Positions 32,868-42,093 of a DNA stretch of 64,000 bases are shown in pieces (position 1 is the first letter of the stretch; each line of letters opens with the position of its first letter). A model generated the notes under the pieces. It saw only the letters and a list, made by a program, of their open reading frames with translations. It searched no databases and was not told the origin of the DNA. The translations under genes and the position numbers were made by a program. Origin of the DNA: Micromonospora sp. LH3U1 (GTDB lineage Bacteria; Actinomycetota; Actinomycetes; Mycobacteriales; Micromonosporaceae); contig NZ_CP116936.1 in NCBI RefSeq assembly GCF_028475105.1, forward strand, positions 2,727,501 to 2,791,500, written 5' to 3'.

Positions 32868-34877
32868 TCAGAACTGGATGCTGATGAGGCGGCGCCGGCC
32901 GCCGGTCATGGTCACCTTGGCGACCACAGAGCTGCGGACCGTGGAGCTGAAGCCGAGGCCGGAAAGCTGATCCGGAGACGGCTCGCACTTGGTGCGGTCG
33001 CCGAGAACCTCGAACACCTTGCGGTGCGGTTGCAGGTCGCTGCGGAGGAACTCGTTGTAGATCCCCCGCGTCGGTTGGTCGTTCACGCACCCCTTCAAAA
33101 TGAAGAAGTAGTGCCGGTTGCCGACCTCGTTGTCGTCGAAGTAGTTCGGCGAGTACATGATGGTGGACACCGGTACGAACTGTTCGGTGGTGACGCCCCA
33201 CAACTCCTTGCCCGCGCTGCCCGGCTGCACGTCCCTACCCGGCTGGAAAGCGGTGATCACCCCGCCGGTAACCGTCATCCGGCCCACCTCGACGGTCTCC
33301 TTGTGGCCGACCGCGCGCTCGTGGCTGTAATGCTCGATCTTTCCGTCGCTCTCGGTCTCGATCACGAAGCCGACCTCGGTGCTGTCCCGCTTGCGGTACT
33401 GGTTCACCTCGATCCGGTACTCACCGTCGGGGACACGGTCGGTCCAGGTGACGTTCTCCACCGGCTCGCGGGAGAGCGTCCCGCTGGCGTTCATGTCGAC
33501 GTCCAGCTTGTTGCGCTTCTCCTGGTACCAGATGTGGTCGCCGTTGGGTTCGTACACGTGCAGGTCCAGGTCGTCGTGGTTGAACCAGGACAGGCTTACC
33601 CGCAGCTTGCCGGTGACGTTGCCGCCGGCCCGCTTGACCTTCTCCCTGATCGAGTCGGTGACGTTGCCGCCGTACGACCAGCCGAAATCGTTGTCCCACT
33701 TGAACAACCGCGGAGCAGCCGGGTGCCGGCCGGTGGTGAGGCTGACGAGGTGCGGCTCGTAGGTGTTGGCGACCCACAGGTCGATGCTGGCGGCGCCGGG
33801 CAGGATGTCCTTCATGAAGGAGACCACGGGAATCTCCTCCGGCTTGGCGTCGCGAAGGAGCGCACCTGACGACCGGGTGGTGGCCGCCTGCATGAGCAGC
33901 CCTTCGATGCCGTCCTTCATCCGTGCCTGGGTGTCGTTGTCGACCCACAGCACGTTGGTGACCGACACGTCGGACAGCCGGGCGAACCGTCGCTGCAACG
34001 CCTCCTCGATGTCCAGCTCGTCAATGGTCCTCATGGCAGCCTTGACCATGCCCGGGGTGATCAACGCCGTGGGGCGCTGGTAATTCTGCGGCGCCACCTT
34101 TGCCTCGAACGACCGGACCGCCTGCTCCAGGTCGACGCCCGCGGAGAGATCCTGGACGAGGGTGCCGATCACCGTGTTGCGGAGCCGGGCCGCCGGGTTC
34201 ATGGCGTTGGCGAAGACGAAGGCACGTCGGTCGTTCGCCTGGGTCCACCGGTTCTGCAGCGAGCGGAACTCGGTCACCGCCCGGCGATGCTCCGCGCCGC
34301 GGTAGAGGGCGTTGTCGTCGACGAGGCCGACGACGGTGTCCAGAGCGTGCCGGGTCAGCTCGGCCAGGCCACGCTGGAAGACCTGCACCGCCGCGTCAAA
34401 GTTGCCCTGTGCCGCGCCGACGTCCTCGATGCGATGCCGCTCTTCCACCCGGCCGTGCAGGTGGTGCCACACCTCGACCTGGCCGTCGCGCAGCGTTCGG
34501 GTGGTCTTCGTCCCGTACTGCGCCTGAGTGGACCGGAAGATGGTGGACAACGGCAGCGAGAGAACGAACTCGTCCAGAGCGGCGGCGACGACGGAGAAGA
34601 CCGGGTCGGATGCCGACACCCCGGACCAGACGGTACGGACCCGCCCGTCGTGGATCTCGACGACGTTGCCGAAGTGCTTGATGAAACCACGGCAGGTCGA
34701 GCAGTCGTACTCGGGTCGCTCACGGAACCGCAGATTGGTGCCGGCGGGGAACGAATCGAGAAAGGTGAGCCAGAGTGAGTCCCGGTCGAGACCGTCGCCG
34801 ACGGCGTACAACTCACCCCTGGACATCGTGGACAGACGCGAAGTCACATCCGTCACGAACTGCTGGAAATCGCCCAC
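32868..34877 (-). CDS. 669-aa protein with DUF2135/YfaP-like beta domain, function unknown
   Basis: Residues about 1-200 look globular with a CSTCRGF motif (possible zinc or redox site). The middle is mostly helical (DELDIEEALQRRFARLSD). Residues about 424-500 contain LRVSLSWFNHDDLDLHVYEP and PDGEYRIEVNQY, the pattern of DUF2135/YfaP-like beta-sandwich domains. An AAGGGGGA site precedes GTG 34877. With the 131-aa gene it makes a two-gene module; no structural phage genes are near. It could be a conflict or secreted-recognition module, which is inference. Confidence 0.65.
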   Translation of the reverse strand: MGDFQQFVTDVTSRLSTMSRGELYAVGDGLDRDSLWLTFLDSFPAGTNLRFRERPEYDCSTCRGFIKHFGNVVEIHDGRVRTVWSGVSASDPVFSVVAAALDEFVLSLPLSTIFRSTQAQYGTKTTRTLRDGQVEVWHHLHGRVEERHRIEDVGAAQGNFDAAVQVFQRGLAELTRHALDTVVGLVDDNALYRGAEHRRAVTEFRSLQNRWTQANDRRAFVFANAMNPAARLRNTVIGTLVQDLSAGVDLEQAVRSFEAKVAPQNYQRPTALITPGMVKAAMRTIDELDIEEALQRRFARLSDVSVTNVLWVDNDTQARMKDGIEGLLMQAATTRSSGALLRDAKPEEIPVVSFMKDILPGAASIDLWVANTYEPHLVSLTTGRHPAAPRLFKWDNDFGWSYGGNVTDSIREKVKRAGGNVTGKLRVSLSWFNHDDLDLHVYEPNGDHIWYQEKRNKLDVDMNASGTLSREPVENVTWTDRVPDGEYRIEVNQYRKRDSTEVGFVIETESDGKIEHYSHERAVGHKETVEVGRMTVTGGVITAFQPGRDVQPGSAGKELWGVTTEQFVPVSTIMYSPNYFDDNEVGNRHYFFILKGCVNDQPTRGIYNEFLRSDLQPHRKVFEVLGDRTKCEPSPDQLSGLGFSSTVRSSVVAKVTMTGGRRRLISIQF

Positions 34878-35288
34878 CGTGCATCCCCCTTGATCGCCAG
34901 AGATGCTACGCAGCGAACGCCAATCGGAGAAACGCGTTTGCGACTGTCCGCACGGTCACAGGCGGGCGCCGATGGCCGGCGGTCAGTCGACCGGAGCGCG
35001 TACGGCGGTGGGATGCCGGGCCGGCGGTCAGCAGTTTCCGCCAGTTGGCCGGTGGCGCCGTTGAGTACATCCCGGCTCACGCTGTGGTTGCCTTCCCGGG
35101 CCCCGGCAGGCCTGGGTGCTTCTCAGGCACGCCAGGCTCGCACCGAGGGACCGTGTGAACGCGCACTCGATCAGATGCTCGCTCATGCCGCAAGGCGCGC
35201 GCCAGGCAGCGGTCCCGCCAGGCTTCTGGAGTTGCCGTTGCATGGGGCATCCGGTCCTTCCGATCCCGGCCACGATCCGCCCCGGACC
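34878..35288. other. Divergent gap of about 410 bp, no gene seen
   Basis: It lies between the leftward two-gene module and the rightward GIY-YIG gene, and must hold promoters for both. No other feature was recognised. Confidence 0.5.
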
Positions 35289-35294
35289 TACGAT
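35289..35294 (+). promoter_or_regulatory. -10 element (TACGAT), leaderless
   Basis: TACGAT is exactly 7 nt before ATG 35302, choosing it over ATG 35293, which overlaps the element. Confidence 0.5.
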
Positions 35295-35301
35295 GGCCTC
35301 G

Positions 35302-35889
35302 ATGACCATTCCCGAACGGCGACCCGACGACGTCCCGATCGACGAAGCCCAGGTCGACGAAGCCCTGCGGCTGCTCTCCGGCGTGCCGGTCGAACTCAAT
35401 GTCGCCGTCAAACGGCTTAGCCGTGGCAGCGGTGTCTACGCTTGGTGGGCTGCTCCCTCGGTCTTTCCCGACCTCCCCGGGCTGCCGAATGAGAACGTCC
35501 CGTCAGTACGGCTGCTGTACCTCGGGCGGGCGACCAACCTGCGCGGGCGGATCCTGCGTAACCATTTGAGGCGTTCGGGCAGCTCGACTCTGCGCCGTAC
35601 CTTGGCCGGACTTCTGGTGGCCGAGGGCTACCGGACGACCTGGACCGACCGTGTCGTCCTGGTTCCCGAGGACGAGGCGCGGCTGACCGCATGGATGCAC
35701 ACGCACCTGCGCTTGACCTGGGCGGAGGACGCGGAACCGGCGCCCATCGAGGAGGCGCTTGTCCGGCGTGTGCACCCGCCGCTCAACGTACAAGGCGTCG
35801 ACCCCGAGCATCTCCAAGCGGCCGTGGTCGCCGCCAAGAACTCATACAACGCCAGCAGCCGCCCGGCCGAACCTCCGCGAACGCCGTAA
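35302..35889 (+). CDS. GIY-YIG-like nuclease domain protein
   Basis: 195 aa. A GIY-YIG type core is seen as SGVYAWWAAP (GIY strand), then RLLYLGRATNLRGRILRNHL (YIG strand plus the conserved Arg helix), and a later Glu (PIEEALVRRVHPPLN) followed by the usual Asn. The insertion between GVYAWW and LLYLG is long (about 20 residues). The family ranges from homing nucleases to small stand-alone proteins. Leaderless start. No neighbour suggests a system. Confidence 0.72.
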   Translation: MTIPERRPDDVPIDEAQVDEALRLLSGVPVELNVAVKRLSRGSGVYAWWAAPSVFPDLPGLPNENVPSVRLLYLGRATNLRGRILRNHLRRSGSSTLRRTLAGLLVAEGYRTTWTDRVVLVPEDEARLTAWMHTHLRLTWAEDAEPAPIEEALVRRVHPPLNVQGVDPEHLQAAVVAAKNSYNASSRPAEPPRTP

Positions 35890-36267
35890 CTGGTTGCCCG
35901 ACATGCGGACGGGTGCGGTTGCGCGCTCATGCTGCGATCCGCGCGCTCCGGATCTTGGCGGGCCGTCACAGCGCCCCTGACATTGGCCAATTGCTCCAGT
36001 GCGTGTTTCCCGGGAGGGTCGGCCGGTAGCGGGAAGGAATGTGACAGCCAGGTCAGCCCAACAGCGCAGCGCCGTCACCCAACGACGCGAGTTTCGGCCC
36101 AACTGCGGCAGGCCCGCCTTCTCTGTACCGCGGAGATCATATTTCGGATTGGGCCATGTCTGACGGTTGGTTTCCAGCCGCTGCAAGGTCACCGTGGGGT
36201 TCCGGGCGAATGCGCTCGCTCGGTCGGCTTGTGGGCGACAGAATGGCTGCGATCATGGTGACCTGCG
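35890..36267. other. 378-bp gap, no gene seen
   Basis: Nothing recognisable except a possible -10 (CATGGT, 36254-36259) before the HEAT gene. Confidence 0.45.
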
Positions 36268-37878
36268 GTGGGAACGGGGGCGTCGGTGGACGCGATGTCG
36301 CTGGGCACAGTGCTGCGGCGGTGGCTGCGAGCTATGTCTGCCAGCTCGAGCGAGTCGCCTGAACGTGACTATCTGCCTGAGCTGCCGGCTATCGAGTGGG
36401 TGCGGGCTGGGGCCGGCGGTGCCGATCAAAGCGTTAGCCCTGCAGAGTTCTCTGCCGTGTTGCTGACGGTGGCCCGCGACGGTGAGCCGGGCATGCGGGC
36501 GGCGGCTGTGGATGCGCTTGGTTCCGCTGAGGCGCGGTGGTGGTTGGCGGTGGATGAAGCGCTGCGGGAGCGGTGGTGGTCGGCGCCGTGCTGGTCGCGG
36601 AGCCTAGCGGCGGAGCTGGCTGACGGTGAGGTGGAGGTACTGCGCCTGGTCGTGGCCGGCTGCCACCGTGACGGGCGGATCCGTGAAGCGGCGGTTGTTC
36701 ACCTGGCTGATCACTCGCACCCGGCTGCGCTGGCGGTGCTAGCGCTTCGGACCGTCGACTGGGTGGCCGAGGTGCGCCAGCGGGCAAGGGCGGCGGTGGA
36801 TGGTTGGCTGTCGGCATCGCCTGGGTCGTTGACCCAGCTCACGGAGATGGCGTTCGCCCTGCGCGGTCGGGGTCAGGGCGCCTGGTTGGCCGAGCGCGTC
36901 GAAGGTGTCCTGCGGGACCTGCCATTGGACGGTTTGGAGCCGTTGCTGGCGGCGCGGGATCGTCGGACCCGGCGGGCGGCGTACCAGGCCGCGGCGACCG
37001 GCGGCCTGTTGAGTGTGAGCCGGTTGATCACGGCCGCGATGAAGGACGACGACCTGCCGATCCGGTCCCTGTGCGCCCGAGGTGCCGTTCAGGCCGCGAC
37101 GGACCCGGCTCAATTGCGTGGGCTACTGGTCAGCCGTACCGCGCTGGTTCGGGCTGAGGCGCTGCAGGCCGTGACTGCGGTCGGTGATCTGGGCGCCGCT
37201 GAGGCGGCGTTGCCTGATCGGCATCCGCTGGTGCGGGCGATCGCTCAAGAAGGGCTCCGCCGCAGCGGCGCGGATCCGGCAGAGTTTTATCGCCTGCTTG
37301 CTCGGCGGGAGCCGCCGGCGCCGGGGGTGATCGCCGGGCTGGGCGAGACCGGTGGCGTCGAGGATGCCGGCCTGGTTCGACGGTGGCTGGCGCATCCACG
37401 TGCGCGTGGTCGGGTCGAAGCGGTCCGGACGTTGCGTCGCCTCGGCGTGACCCGGTCGGCCGAACTGGTGCCACTGCTGCGCGACGAGTCTGGCGCGGTG
37501 ACCCGCCAGGTGGTGGCGGGACTGCGCCACGACCTCGGCGCCCTTGACCCGGAGATGCTGGAGGCCCTACTCAGGCCGGGCAACGCGCCGCATGTCCGGT
37601 TCGCGGGCTACCGGTTACTGATCGCGGGGAACGCCTGGCAACGGCTGGTCACCAACCTGCGGCTGATTGACGATCCCGACGACCGGTTGCGGGGCAGTGC
37701 GCGGGCGGACCTCAGCGCGTGGCTCGATCGGCAGGCGGCCACGACCTACCACGGTCCATCCCGCGATCGTGCCGCCGAACTCGACAAGCTGATCGAACGT
37801 GCTCGTCCGATCCTCGGCGAAGACAAGGCCCGGCTGCTGCGGTTCCACGCCGGCCTGCCCCGACAGACGGCGCTATGA
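36268..37878 (+). CDS. HEAT-repeat protein
   Basis: 536 aa, almost wholly alpha-helical repeats of about 30 residues with the HEAT pattern (RAAAVDALGSAEA, REAAVVHLADHSHPAALAVL, RRAAYQAAATGGLLSVSRLI, RAEALQAVTAVGDLGAAEAA, RVEAVRTLRRLG). It is probably a protein-binding scaffold. GTG 36268 has a plausible -10 8 nt upstream; ATG 36295 is an alternative start. The stop overlaps the next gene (ATGA). Confidence 0.8.
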   Translation: MGTGASVDAMSLGTVLRRWLRAMSASSSESPERDYLPELPAIEWVRAGAGGADQSVSPAEFSAVLLTVARDGEPGMRAAAVDALGSAEARWWLAVDEALRERWWSAPCWSRSLAAELADGEVEVLRLVVAGCHRDGRIREAAVVHLADHSHPAALAVLALRTVDWVAEVRQRARAAVDGWLSASPGSLTQLTEMAFALRGRGQGAWLAERVEGVLRDLPLDGLEPLLAARDRRTRRAAYQAAATGGLLSVSRLITAAMKDDDLPIRSLCARGAVQAATDPAQLRGLLVSRTALVRAEALQAVTAVGDLGAAEAALPDRHPLVRAIAQEGLRRSGADPAEFYRLLARREPPAPGVIAGLGETGGVEDAGLVRRWLAHPRARGRVEAVRTLRRLGVTRSAELVPLLRDESGAVTRQVVAGLRHDLGALDPEMLEALLRPGNAPHVRFAGYRLLIAGNAWQRLVTNLRLIDDPDDRLRGSARADLSAWLDRQAATTYHGPSRDRAAELDKLIERARPILGEDKARLLRFHAGLPRQTAL

Positions 37879-38243
37879 CCGGCGACGACAGGCCTCGCCC
37901 GCTCAGCGACGTCGAACGGGACGTCATCGCGCGGCTGCTGTCCGTGCCATTCCCTGGGCGTGAGGAGTTGCGTGCGCAGTTGCCGTTCGCCACGGTCGAG
38001 GGTCGGTGCGGGTGCGGCTGTGTGACCGTCAACCTTGCTGTGGACCGTGCCGCAGCGCCGGCCACGGTGTTGTCCGGTGCACCAGTCTCGGCTGACATCA
38101 GCGACGACGAGTTCTACGCCGGCATCGTGCTACTCGTTGATGGTGAGGGCTATCTGTGCTGCCTGGAGGTCTACTCCATCGGTGACGAACCCGTTCGGCA
38201 GCTTCCACCCGCCGAGCAGATCAACGCCCGTCCGCAGAGGTAA
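37875..38243 (+). CDS. Small hypothetical protein coupled to the HEAT gene
   Basis: 122 aa starting in the ATGA overlap with the HEAT gene. It has SDVERDVIARLLSVPFPGRE at the N terminus, a CGCGC cluster that might bind metal, and a beta-rich end (GEGYLCCLEVYS). It resembles stand-alone actinobacterial domains of about 120 residues without known function. Probably a partner of the HEAT protein. Confidence 0.65.
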   Translation: MTGDDRPRPLSDVERDVIARLLSVPFPGREELRAQLPFATVEGRCGCGCVTVNLAVDRAAAPATVLSGAPVSADISDDEFYAGIVLLVDGEGYLCCLEVYSIGDEPVRQLPPAEQINARPQR

Positions 38244-38411
38244 GCCTCAGCCTTCAGCTGGACGGACGGCGCAGCAGCCGGACACAGGATTAACCGCATG
38301 ATCTTGGGCTCATGTCGGACCAGCGGCGGCCGGCCCGGTATCTGGGTGAGCCTAGTGAGTCTCTCGATTTGAGTCGTCGGCGTGTCGCAGCACCCAACTC
38401 TGGTTAGGAAT

Positions 38412-38957
38412 TCAGGCCGCACCACGCGGCGGTGTGTCGCGAACCCTCTGCAGCCAGTCCATGAGTGCGGCGTAGTCAGCATCAGTGAGACCCTGGCGGG
38501 GGTCGACGCGATGAAGCAGGGCGTGTCCTGCGTAATGTGCTGACACCCAGGCTCGGTCGGTGTCCGTGATCTCGTCGTCGACCCAGGCGAAGGGGCGGCC
38601 TGCGGCCCAATCAACGAGGGCGCGGGTCTTCCAGTGCAGCCCGTCCCGCTCGTCCTGCTCGTCGGTGTCGGTCGGCTCCGGCCAGCTCACCACCGCCAGC
38701 TGCGGCAGACCGATCCGTGGCGCGATGGTCTCGTTTGCGTCTTCCATCCAGGTCGTGGCCCAGACCAGATCGCACCGTAGCGCCGTCAACCGGGCTCCGT
38801 GTTCGGGATCGATCCTGCCCAAAAGCGGATTCAAGCTGGTCTCTCGTGGTTCAGTGCCCGTCTCGCAAGGTGCGTATTGCTGCGGCGTCCCACCGAACGG
38901 AATGAGGGGTCCGTCAACATCGAGGAAGAGCAGCGGACGCCCTGCAGAGCCGGTCAC
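38412..38957 (-). CDS. HAD-superfamily hydrolase-like protein
   Basis: 181 aa. The HAD motif I FLDVDGPLIPFG follows the start closely. Motif II Thr is likely in VWATTW, the motif III Lys in LHWKTRAL, and the motif IV acidic pair in AWVDDE. The fold is complete with no cap, which fits small phosphatases. GTG 38957 is preferred because TATCGT stands 6 nt upstream of it on the minus strand; ATG 38978 would lie on the promoter. Divergent from the SUKH gene. Confidence 0.8.
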   Translation of the reverse strand: MTGSAGRPLLFLDVDGPLIPFGGTPQQYAPCETGTEPRETSLNPLLGRIDPEHGARLTALRCDLVWATTWMEDANETIAPRIGLPQLAVVSWPEPTDTDEQDERDGLHWKTRALVDWAAGRPFAWVDDEITDTDRAWVSAHYAGHALLHRVDPRQGLTDADYAALMDWLQRVRDTPPRGAA

Positions 38958-38963
38958 GGCCCC

Positions 38964-39003
38964 ACGATATCGGTTCATCCTGGCCGGCCCGAAGCACTAT
39001 CGT
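38964..39003. promoter_or_regulatory. Divergent leaderless promoter pair (HAD and SUKH genes)
   Basis: On the minus strand TATCGT (38964-38969) lies 6 nt before GTG 38957. On the plus strand TATCGT (38998-39003) lies 6 nt before GTG 39010. The two identical -10 hexamers face away from each other. Confidence 0.5.
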
Positions 39004-39009
39004 GCCAGC

Positions 39010-39627
39010 GTGATCAACGGTGATGGTGCCCGACTGGGCACGGAGGCGGCGCATCGTCTCGCGCAGACCGGGTGCTGTGAGATCGCGCCGGGTTTGGCGG
39101 ATGAGGAGTTCGATCGCATCGAGCGGACGTACGGCTTCGAGTTCGCCGATGACCACCGGGCGTTCCTTGCGGAAGGGCTGCCGCTGAACGTCCCGTTCGA
39201 GCCGGAGGAGGGCGTGTCCTATGCGTGGGAGAGGCCCTGGCCGGACTGGCGCGATGCCAACTCCGGTGCCCTTCGGGAGCGCCTGGAGTGGCCCGTGGAA
39301 GGGGTGCTCTTCGACGTGGAACACAACGCGGTATGGCACGACACCTGGGGCGATCGGCCGGCAGGCCGCGATGAGGCGTTGGAGACCGCGCGGCTCAAGC
39401 TTGCGCAGGCGCCACGGCTGGTACCCGTCTACGGGCATCGGTTCCTGCCCGCCGGGCGTGGAACCGTCGGGCACCCAGTCCTCTCGATCGTGGAGACCGA
39501 CATCATCTACTACGGCATGGACCTGGTCGACTACATCCATCAGGAGTTCGGCGGCCCGGGTATGGACAGGACAGATCAGCGCTGGAACCCGAAGGCGACG
39601 GTGGCGTTCTGGCGGGACTTCCTCTGA
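39010..39627 (+). CDS. SMI1/KNR4 (SUKH)-like protein
   Basis: 205 aa. It shows the SUKH pattern: LADEEFDRIERTYGFEFADDHRAFLAEGLPLN near the N terminus (read in parts), VPVYGHRFLPAG in the centre and ETDIIYYGMDLVDYIHQEF near the end. SUKH proteins often act as immunity proteins against nuclease toxins, but no toxin gene is adjacent, so it may be an orphan. Leaderless GTG start. Confidence 0.75.
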   Translation: MINGDGARLGTEAAHRLAQTGCCEIAPGLADEEFDRIERTYGFEFADDHRAFLAEGLPLNVPFEPEEGVSYAWERPWPDWRDANSGALRERLEWPVEGVLFDVEHNAVWHDTWGDRPAGRDEALETARLKLAQAPRLVPVYGHRFLPAGRGTVGHPVLSIVETDIIYYGMDLVDYIHQEFGGPGMDRTDQRWNPKATVAFWRDFL

Positions 39628-40010
39628 TCCGTCCGGCACGCCGGAGCAACCTCGACCCATGCCGCCGTCGTAGCCCTTGCGGTGTTCAACTGACCGCGCG
39701 CCAACTGTCGAGGCTTCCGACTGCTCGGTCAACGGGACGTGCTCGTACTGGAAAGGGCCCGTAGGGCCGATCGCAGGCGCCCAACGCGACCTGCGGGTAA
39801 GGACAGCCATCAGTTCTGGCCTGTCGAAAGCCCGTTGCACCGCATCCACCCCTCCGGGCCTCGCTCCGGGTGAGCGTGAGCGTTAACCTCCTGCAGATCG
39901 CTGGGCGGCGCGACACGCCAGTAGTGCGATCAGCAGATCCACGGAACACTACGGTCCGATGGCGGTCACCTGCTCAGCCGCGTCAGGTCAGCAGGGCCCG
40001 GGAGTCATCG
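39628..40010. other. 383-bp gap, no gene seen
   Basis: It lies between convergent genes. No clear hairpin, repeat or coding pattern was recognised. Confidence 0.45.
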
Positions 40011-40268
40011 TCACCGTCTGCGCAGGAAGGCGTAGACGATCTTGTTGGAGGCGAATTCCGAGATGTTGACGAGGTCCCAGCCGAACTGGCCGAGGGCCTC
40101 GGCGGCTGCAACCGCTTCGCTGACCTTGTCGCCGCCGAGGCCGTGATGGGAGACCACGGCCAGCAGGCGATAGGGGTACGTCCGAAGGTCGGCTTTGCCC
40201 TGCAGGACCGCCCGGGCGGTGACCATGCGGGTCCGGGCGATGTGCTCCGGGGTCTCTGCGGCGGGCAT
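40011..40268 (-). CDS. Small conserved hypothetical protein
   Basis: 85 aa. It ends in GWDLVNISEFASNKIVYAFL followed by three Arg, a typical ending of a widespread actinobacterial small-protein family (function unknown). ATG 40268 is chosen because TATGGT (minus strand, 40281-40276) stands 7 nt upstream; the earlier ATG at 40280 is part of that hexamer. Confidence 0.7.
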   Translation of the reverse strand: MPAAETPEHIARTRMVTARAVLQGKADLRTYPYRLLAVVSHHGLGGDKVSEAVAAAEALGQFGWDLVNISEFASNKIVYAFLRRR

Positions 40269-40275
40269 ACCCGGC

Positions 40276-40327
40276 ACCATAGTGGCTCGTCGCTCGGGCA
40301 GTCTGCCAGCTTCGCAGCCGGTATGTT
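40276..40327. promoter_or_regulatory. Divergent leaderless promoter pair
   Basis: Minus-strand TATGGT (40281-40276) serves the 85-aa gene with 7-nt spacing. Plus-strand TATGTT (40322-40327) serves the lipoprotein gene with 6-nt spacing to GTG 40334. Confidence 0.5.
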
Positions 40328-40333
40328 CGAGAC

Positions 40334-40963
40334 GTGTCTGCGTCGGCCGGTGTCTCTCGTCTTGTCATGGCGTTCGTTGCGGTGATCGCCACTGCCGCCT
40401 GTGACGGTGCCTCGGCTCCTGCGGGTGCGCCGACCGCCGGGCCGGTCACGAGCAGCGTTGCCTCCACCGCGCCCACCGCCTCGGCCGGCCCCATCTATCG
40501 CGCTCAAGATCTGGAGCTGTGCGAGCGTACTGATCTTCGGCCGTTGGCGGAGCTGTCCCTGACGGTGGCCCGCACCGATCCGAAGCCACCGCTGGGGCAG
40601 CCGGGTGCGGCGTGTCTGTTCGAGATGCGGACGAAGGACGGGCATCAGGCGAATCTGCGGGTGGAGGCGTCCACGCCAGTCAGTGAGCAGGAGGCTCGGC
40701 TGCTCTACCGGGCCACGGCGCAGGTGACGGTGATGACTCCAGCCGGCGTCATCACCGGTGTGGGCGACGAGGCCGAAGCCTTCACCAGGCGCTCCGAGCC
40801 CGGCTTCAAGTACGCCGAGTACATGGTCCGCGCGCGCACGGGCAACCTGGTGGTGAAGGTCTGGTTTGCTGTCGGCGGTGCTTCGTATGCCGCCACCGAA
40901 ACACTGGCATCGAAGGCGCTGACGTTGCTCAAGGCGACCCAGGCGGCGGTTCCCATGGTGTGA
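40334..40963 (+). CDS. DUF3558-like lipoprotein
   Basis: 209 aa. A lipoprotein signal with lipobox ATAAC (Cys near residue 23) is followed by a Thr/Ala/Ser/Pro linker and a compact domain. That domain starts LELCERTDLRPLAEL and carries a CLFEM segment, as in DUF3558 proteins of actinobacteria. Exported and lipid-anchored. Leaderless GTG start. Confidence 0.75.
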   Translation: MSASAGVSRLVMAFVAVIATAACDGASAPAGAPTAGPVTSSVASTAPTASAGPIYRAQDLELCERTDLRPLAELSLTVARTDPKPPLGQPGAACLFEMRTKDGHQANLRVEASTPVSEQEARLLYRATAQVTVMTPAGVITGVGDEAEAFTRRSEPGFKYAEYMVRARTGNLVVKVWFAVGGASYAATETLASKALTLLKATQAAVPMV

Positions 40964-40975
40964 TGCGCCCGTCGG

Positions 40976-41725
40976 TCATCCTCGGACGGCTTCCGGCCAC
41001 CGCCCGCCGGGTAGCTTCGAGTGGTCGCCGACCTGCGTGGCGATGTCTCGGATGTTGCCCAGCGCGTCGACGAAGCGCTGGCCGATGGTGAGCAGGAGGT
41101 CCAGGCCGGCGGTGACCAGGTCTCCGACCGACTCGGCGAGGGTGGAGATGGCCCACGGTAGGTCGATGACGGTTGCCCCTTCGGACGCCGCCTGCGCCAG
41201 TTTGCCGACCAGCCCCGTGACGATCTTCGCGAGTTCGACGGCGTAGTCGACGTTCGCCTTGGCGATCGTGAACAGCCACTGGCTGATGAACTCCGACTTG
41301 ACGACGGACTCGTCGACCGCGGCTTTCTGCTTGAGCGCCTTGGCGTTGTAGGCACTCGCGGCGTCGCCGGTCCACTTGGGCAGGTTCTCGTTCGCTGGGT
41401 CGGTGGTGGCGGAAGAAAGGTCGGAGACCGGGGTCTTCACGTCGTTGACCCAGCGAAAGCTGACCTCGATCAGCGAGAGCACCGGCAGTTGATGCTCCAG
41501 GGCCTGCTCGACGCGGTCGAGGATGGCGTTCAGTGCCGTTTTGGTGCTATCCAGGCTGTGCTTGATCCACAGGAGTGCTGCGGGTCCGAGGAGCCATTTC
41601 CACTGCTGTACCTGCTCCACGATCTCGTTGAACTTGGCGATCGCCTCGTCGATGCCGGCGCGGATGTGGTCGAACGCCTTGTTGAACGGTTCCCCGTACT
41701 CGAGATCAGTGGTACCTGGCTGCAT
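40976..41725 (-). CDS. WXG100-like protein, probable type VII secretion substrate
   Basis: 249 aa, nearly all helical. A WTG turn (LPKWTGDAASAYNAKAL) matches the WXG motif between two helices. The C-terminal part has amphipathic or hydrophobic helices (TGLVGKLAQAASEGATVI, VGDLVTAGLDLLLTIG). It is last in a three-gene minus-strand run after a YbaB-like and an EspC-like gene, a set usual in ESX-type loci. No EccC, EccD or MycP genes are visible, so secretion would rely on machinery elsewhere. Confidence 0.7.
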   Translation of the reverse strand: MQPGTTDLEYGEPFNKAFDHIRAGIDEAIAKFNEIVEQVQQWKWLLGPAALLWIKHSLDSTKTALNAILDRVEQALEHQLPVLSLIEVSFRWVNDVKTPVSDLSSATTDPANENLPKWTGDAASAYNAKALKQKAAVDESVVKSEFISQWLFTIAKANVDYAVELAKIVTGLVGKLAQAASEGATVIDLPWAISTLAESVGDLVTAGLDLLLTIGQRFVDALGNIRDIATQVGDHSKLPGGRWPEAVRG

Positions 41726-41766
41726 GGGGTGCTCCGTGCCCTCTCCGAACGTCGCGCGGTGGGTCG

Positions 41767-42084
41767 CTAGGCCTTGTAGATCTTGTTGAGGTCGAGTGAG
41801 ACGATCTCGTCGGCCCGGTCGTACTCGTCGGCGATGTGCCGCAGGGCCTTGCCCACCTGTTCGAATTCGGTCACCGCCCCCTTCAGAACGGCGACCATGA
41901 AGTTGTGGAAGTCGTTGTATGCCAGCGAGTGGATGAGGACGTTCGCGTCACCGATGAAAAAGGCCGATGGGTCGAGATGCAACTGCTCCGCAGCGACCTT
42001 GATGGCAGCGACCCGGTCCGACAGCGTCAGCCACTTACCTCCCTCATCGCGTAGCGAATCGGTGATGACGTTCAGTTCAGCCAT
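41767..42084 (-). CDS. EspC/DUF2580-like type VII secretion protein
   Basis: 105 aa helical hairpin protein. LRDEGGKWLTLSDRVAAIKVAA opens the first helix, and HIADEYDRADEIVSLDLNKIY is the C-terminal helix and tail with a YxxxD-like signal (YDRADE) as in type VII substrates. It is 41 bp upstream of the WXG-like gene in the same direction. Confidence 0.65.
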   Translation of the reverse strand: MAELNVITDSLRDEGGKWLTLSDRVAAIKVAAEQLHLDPSAFFIGDANVLIHSLAYNDFHNFMVAVLKGAVTEFEQVGKALRHIADEYDRADEIVSLDLNKIYKA

Positions 42085-42093
42085 CTCACTACC

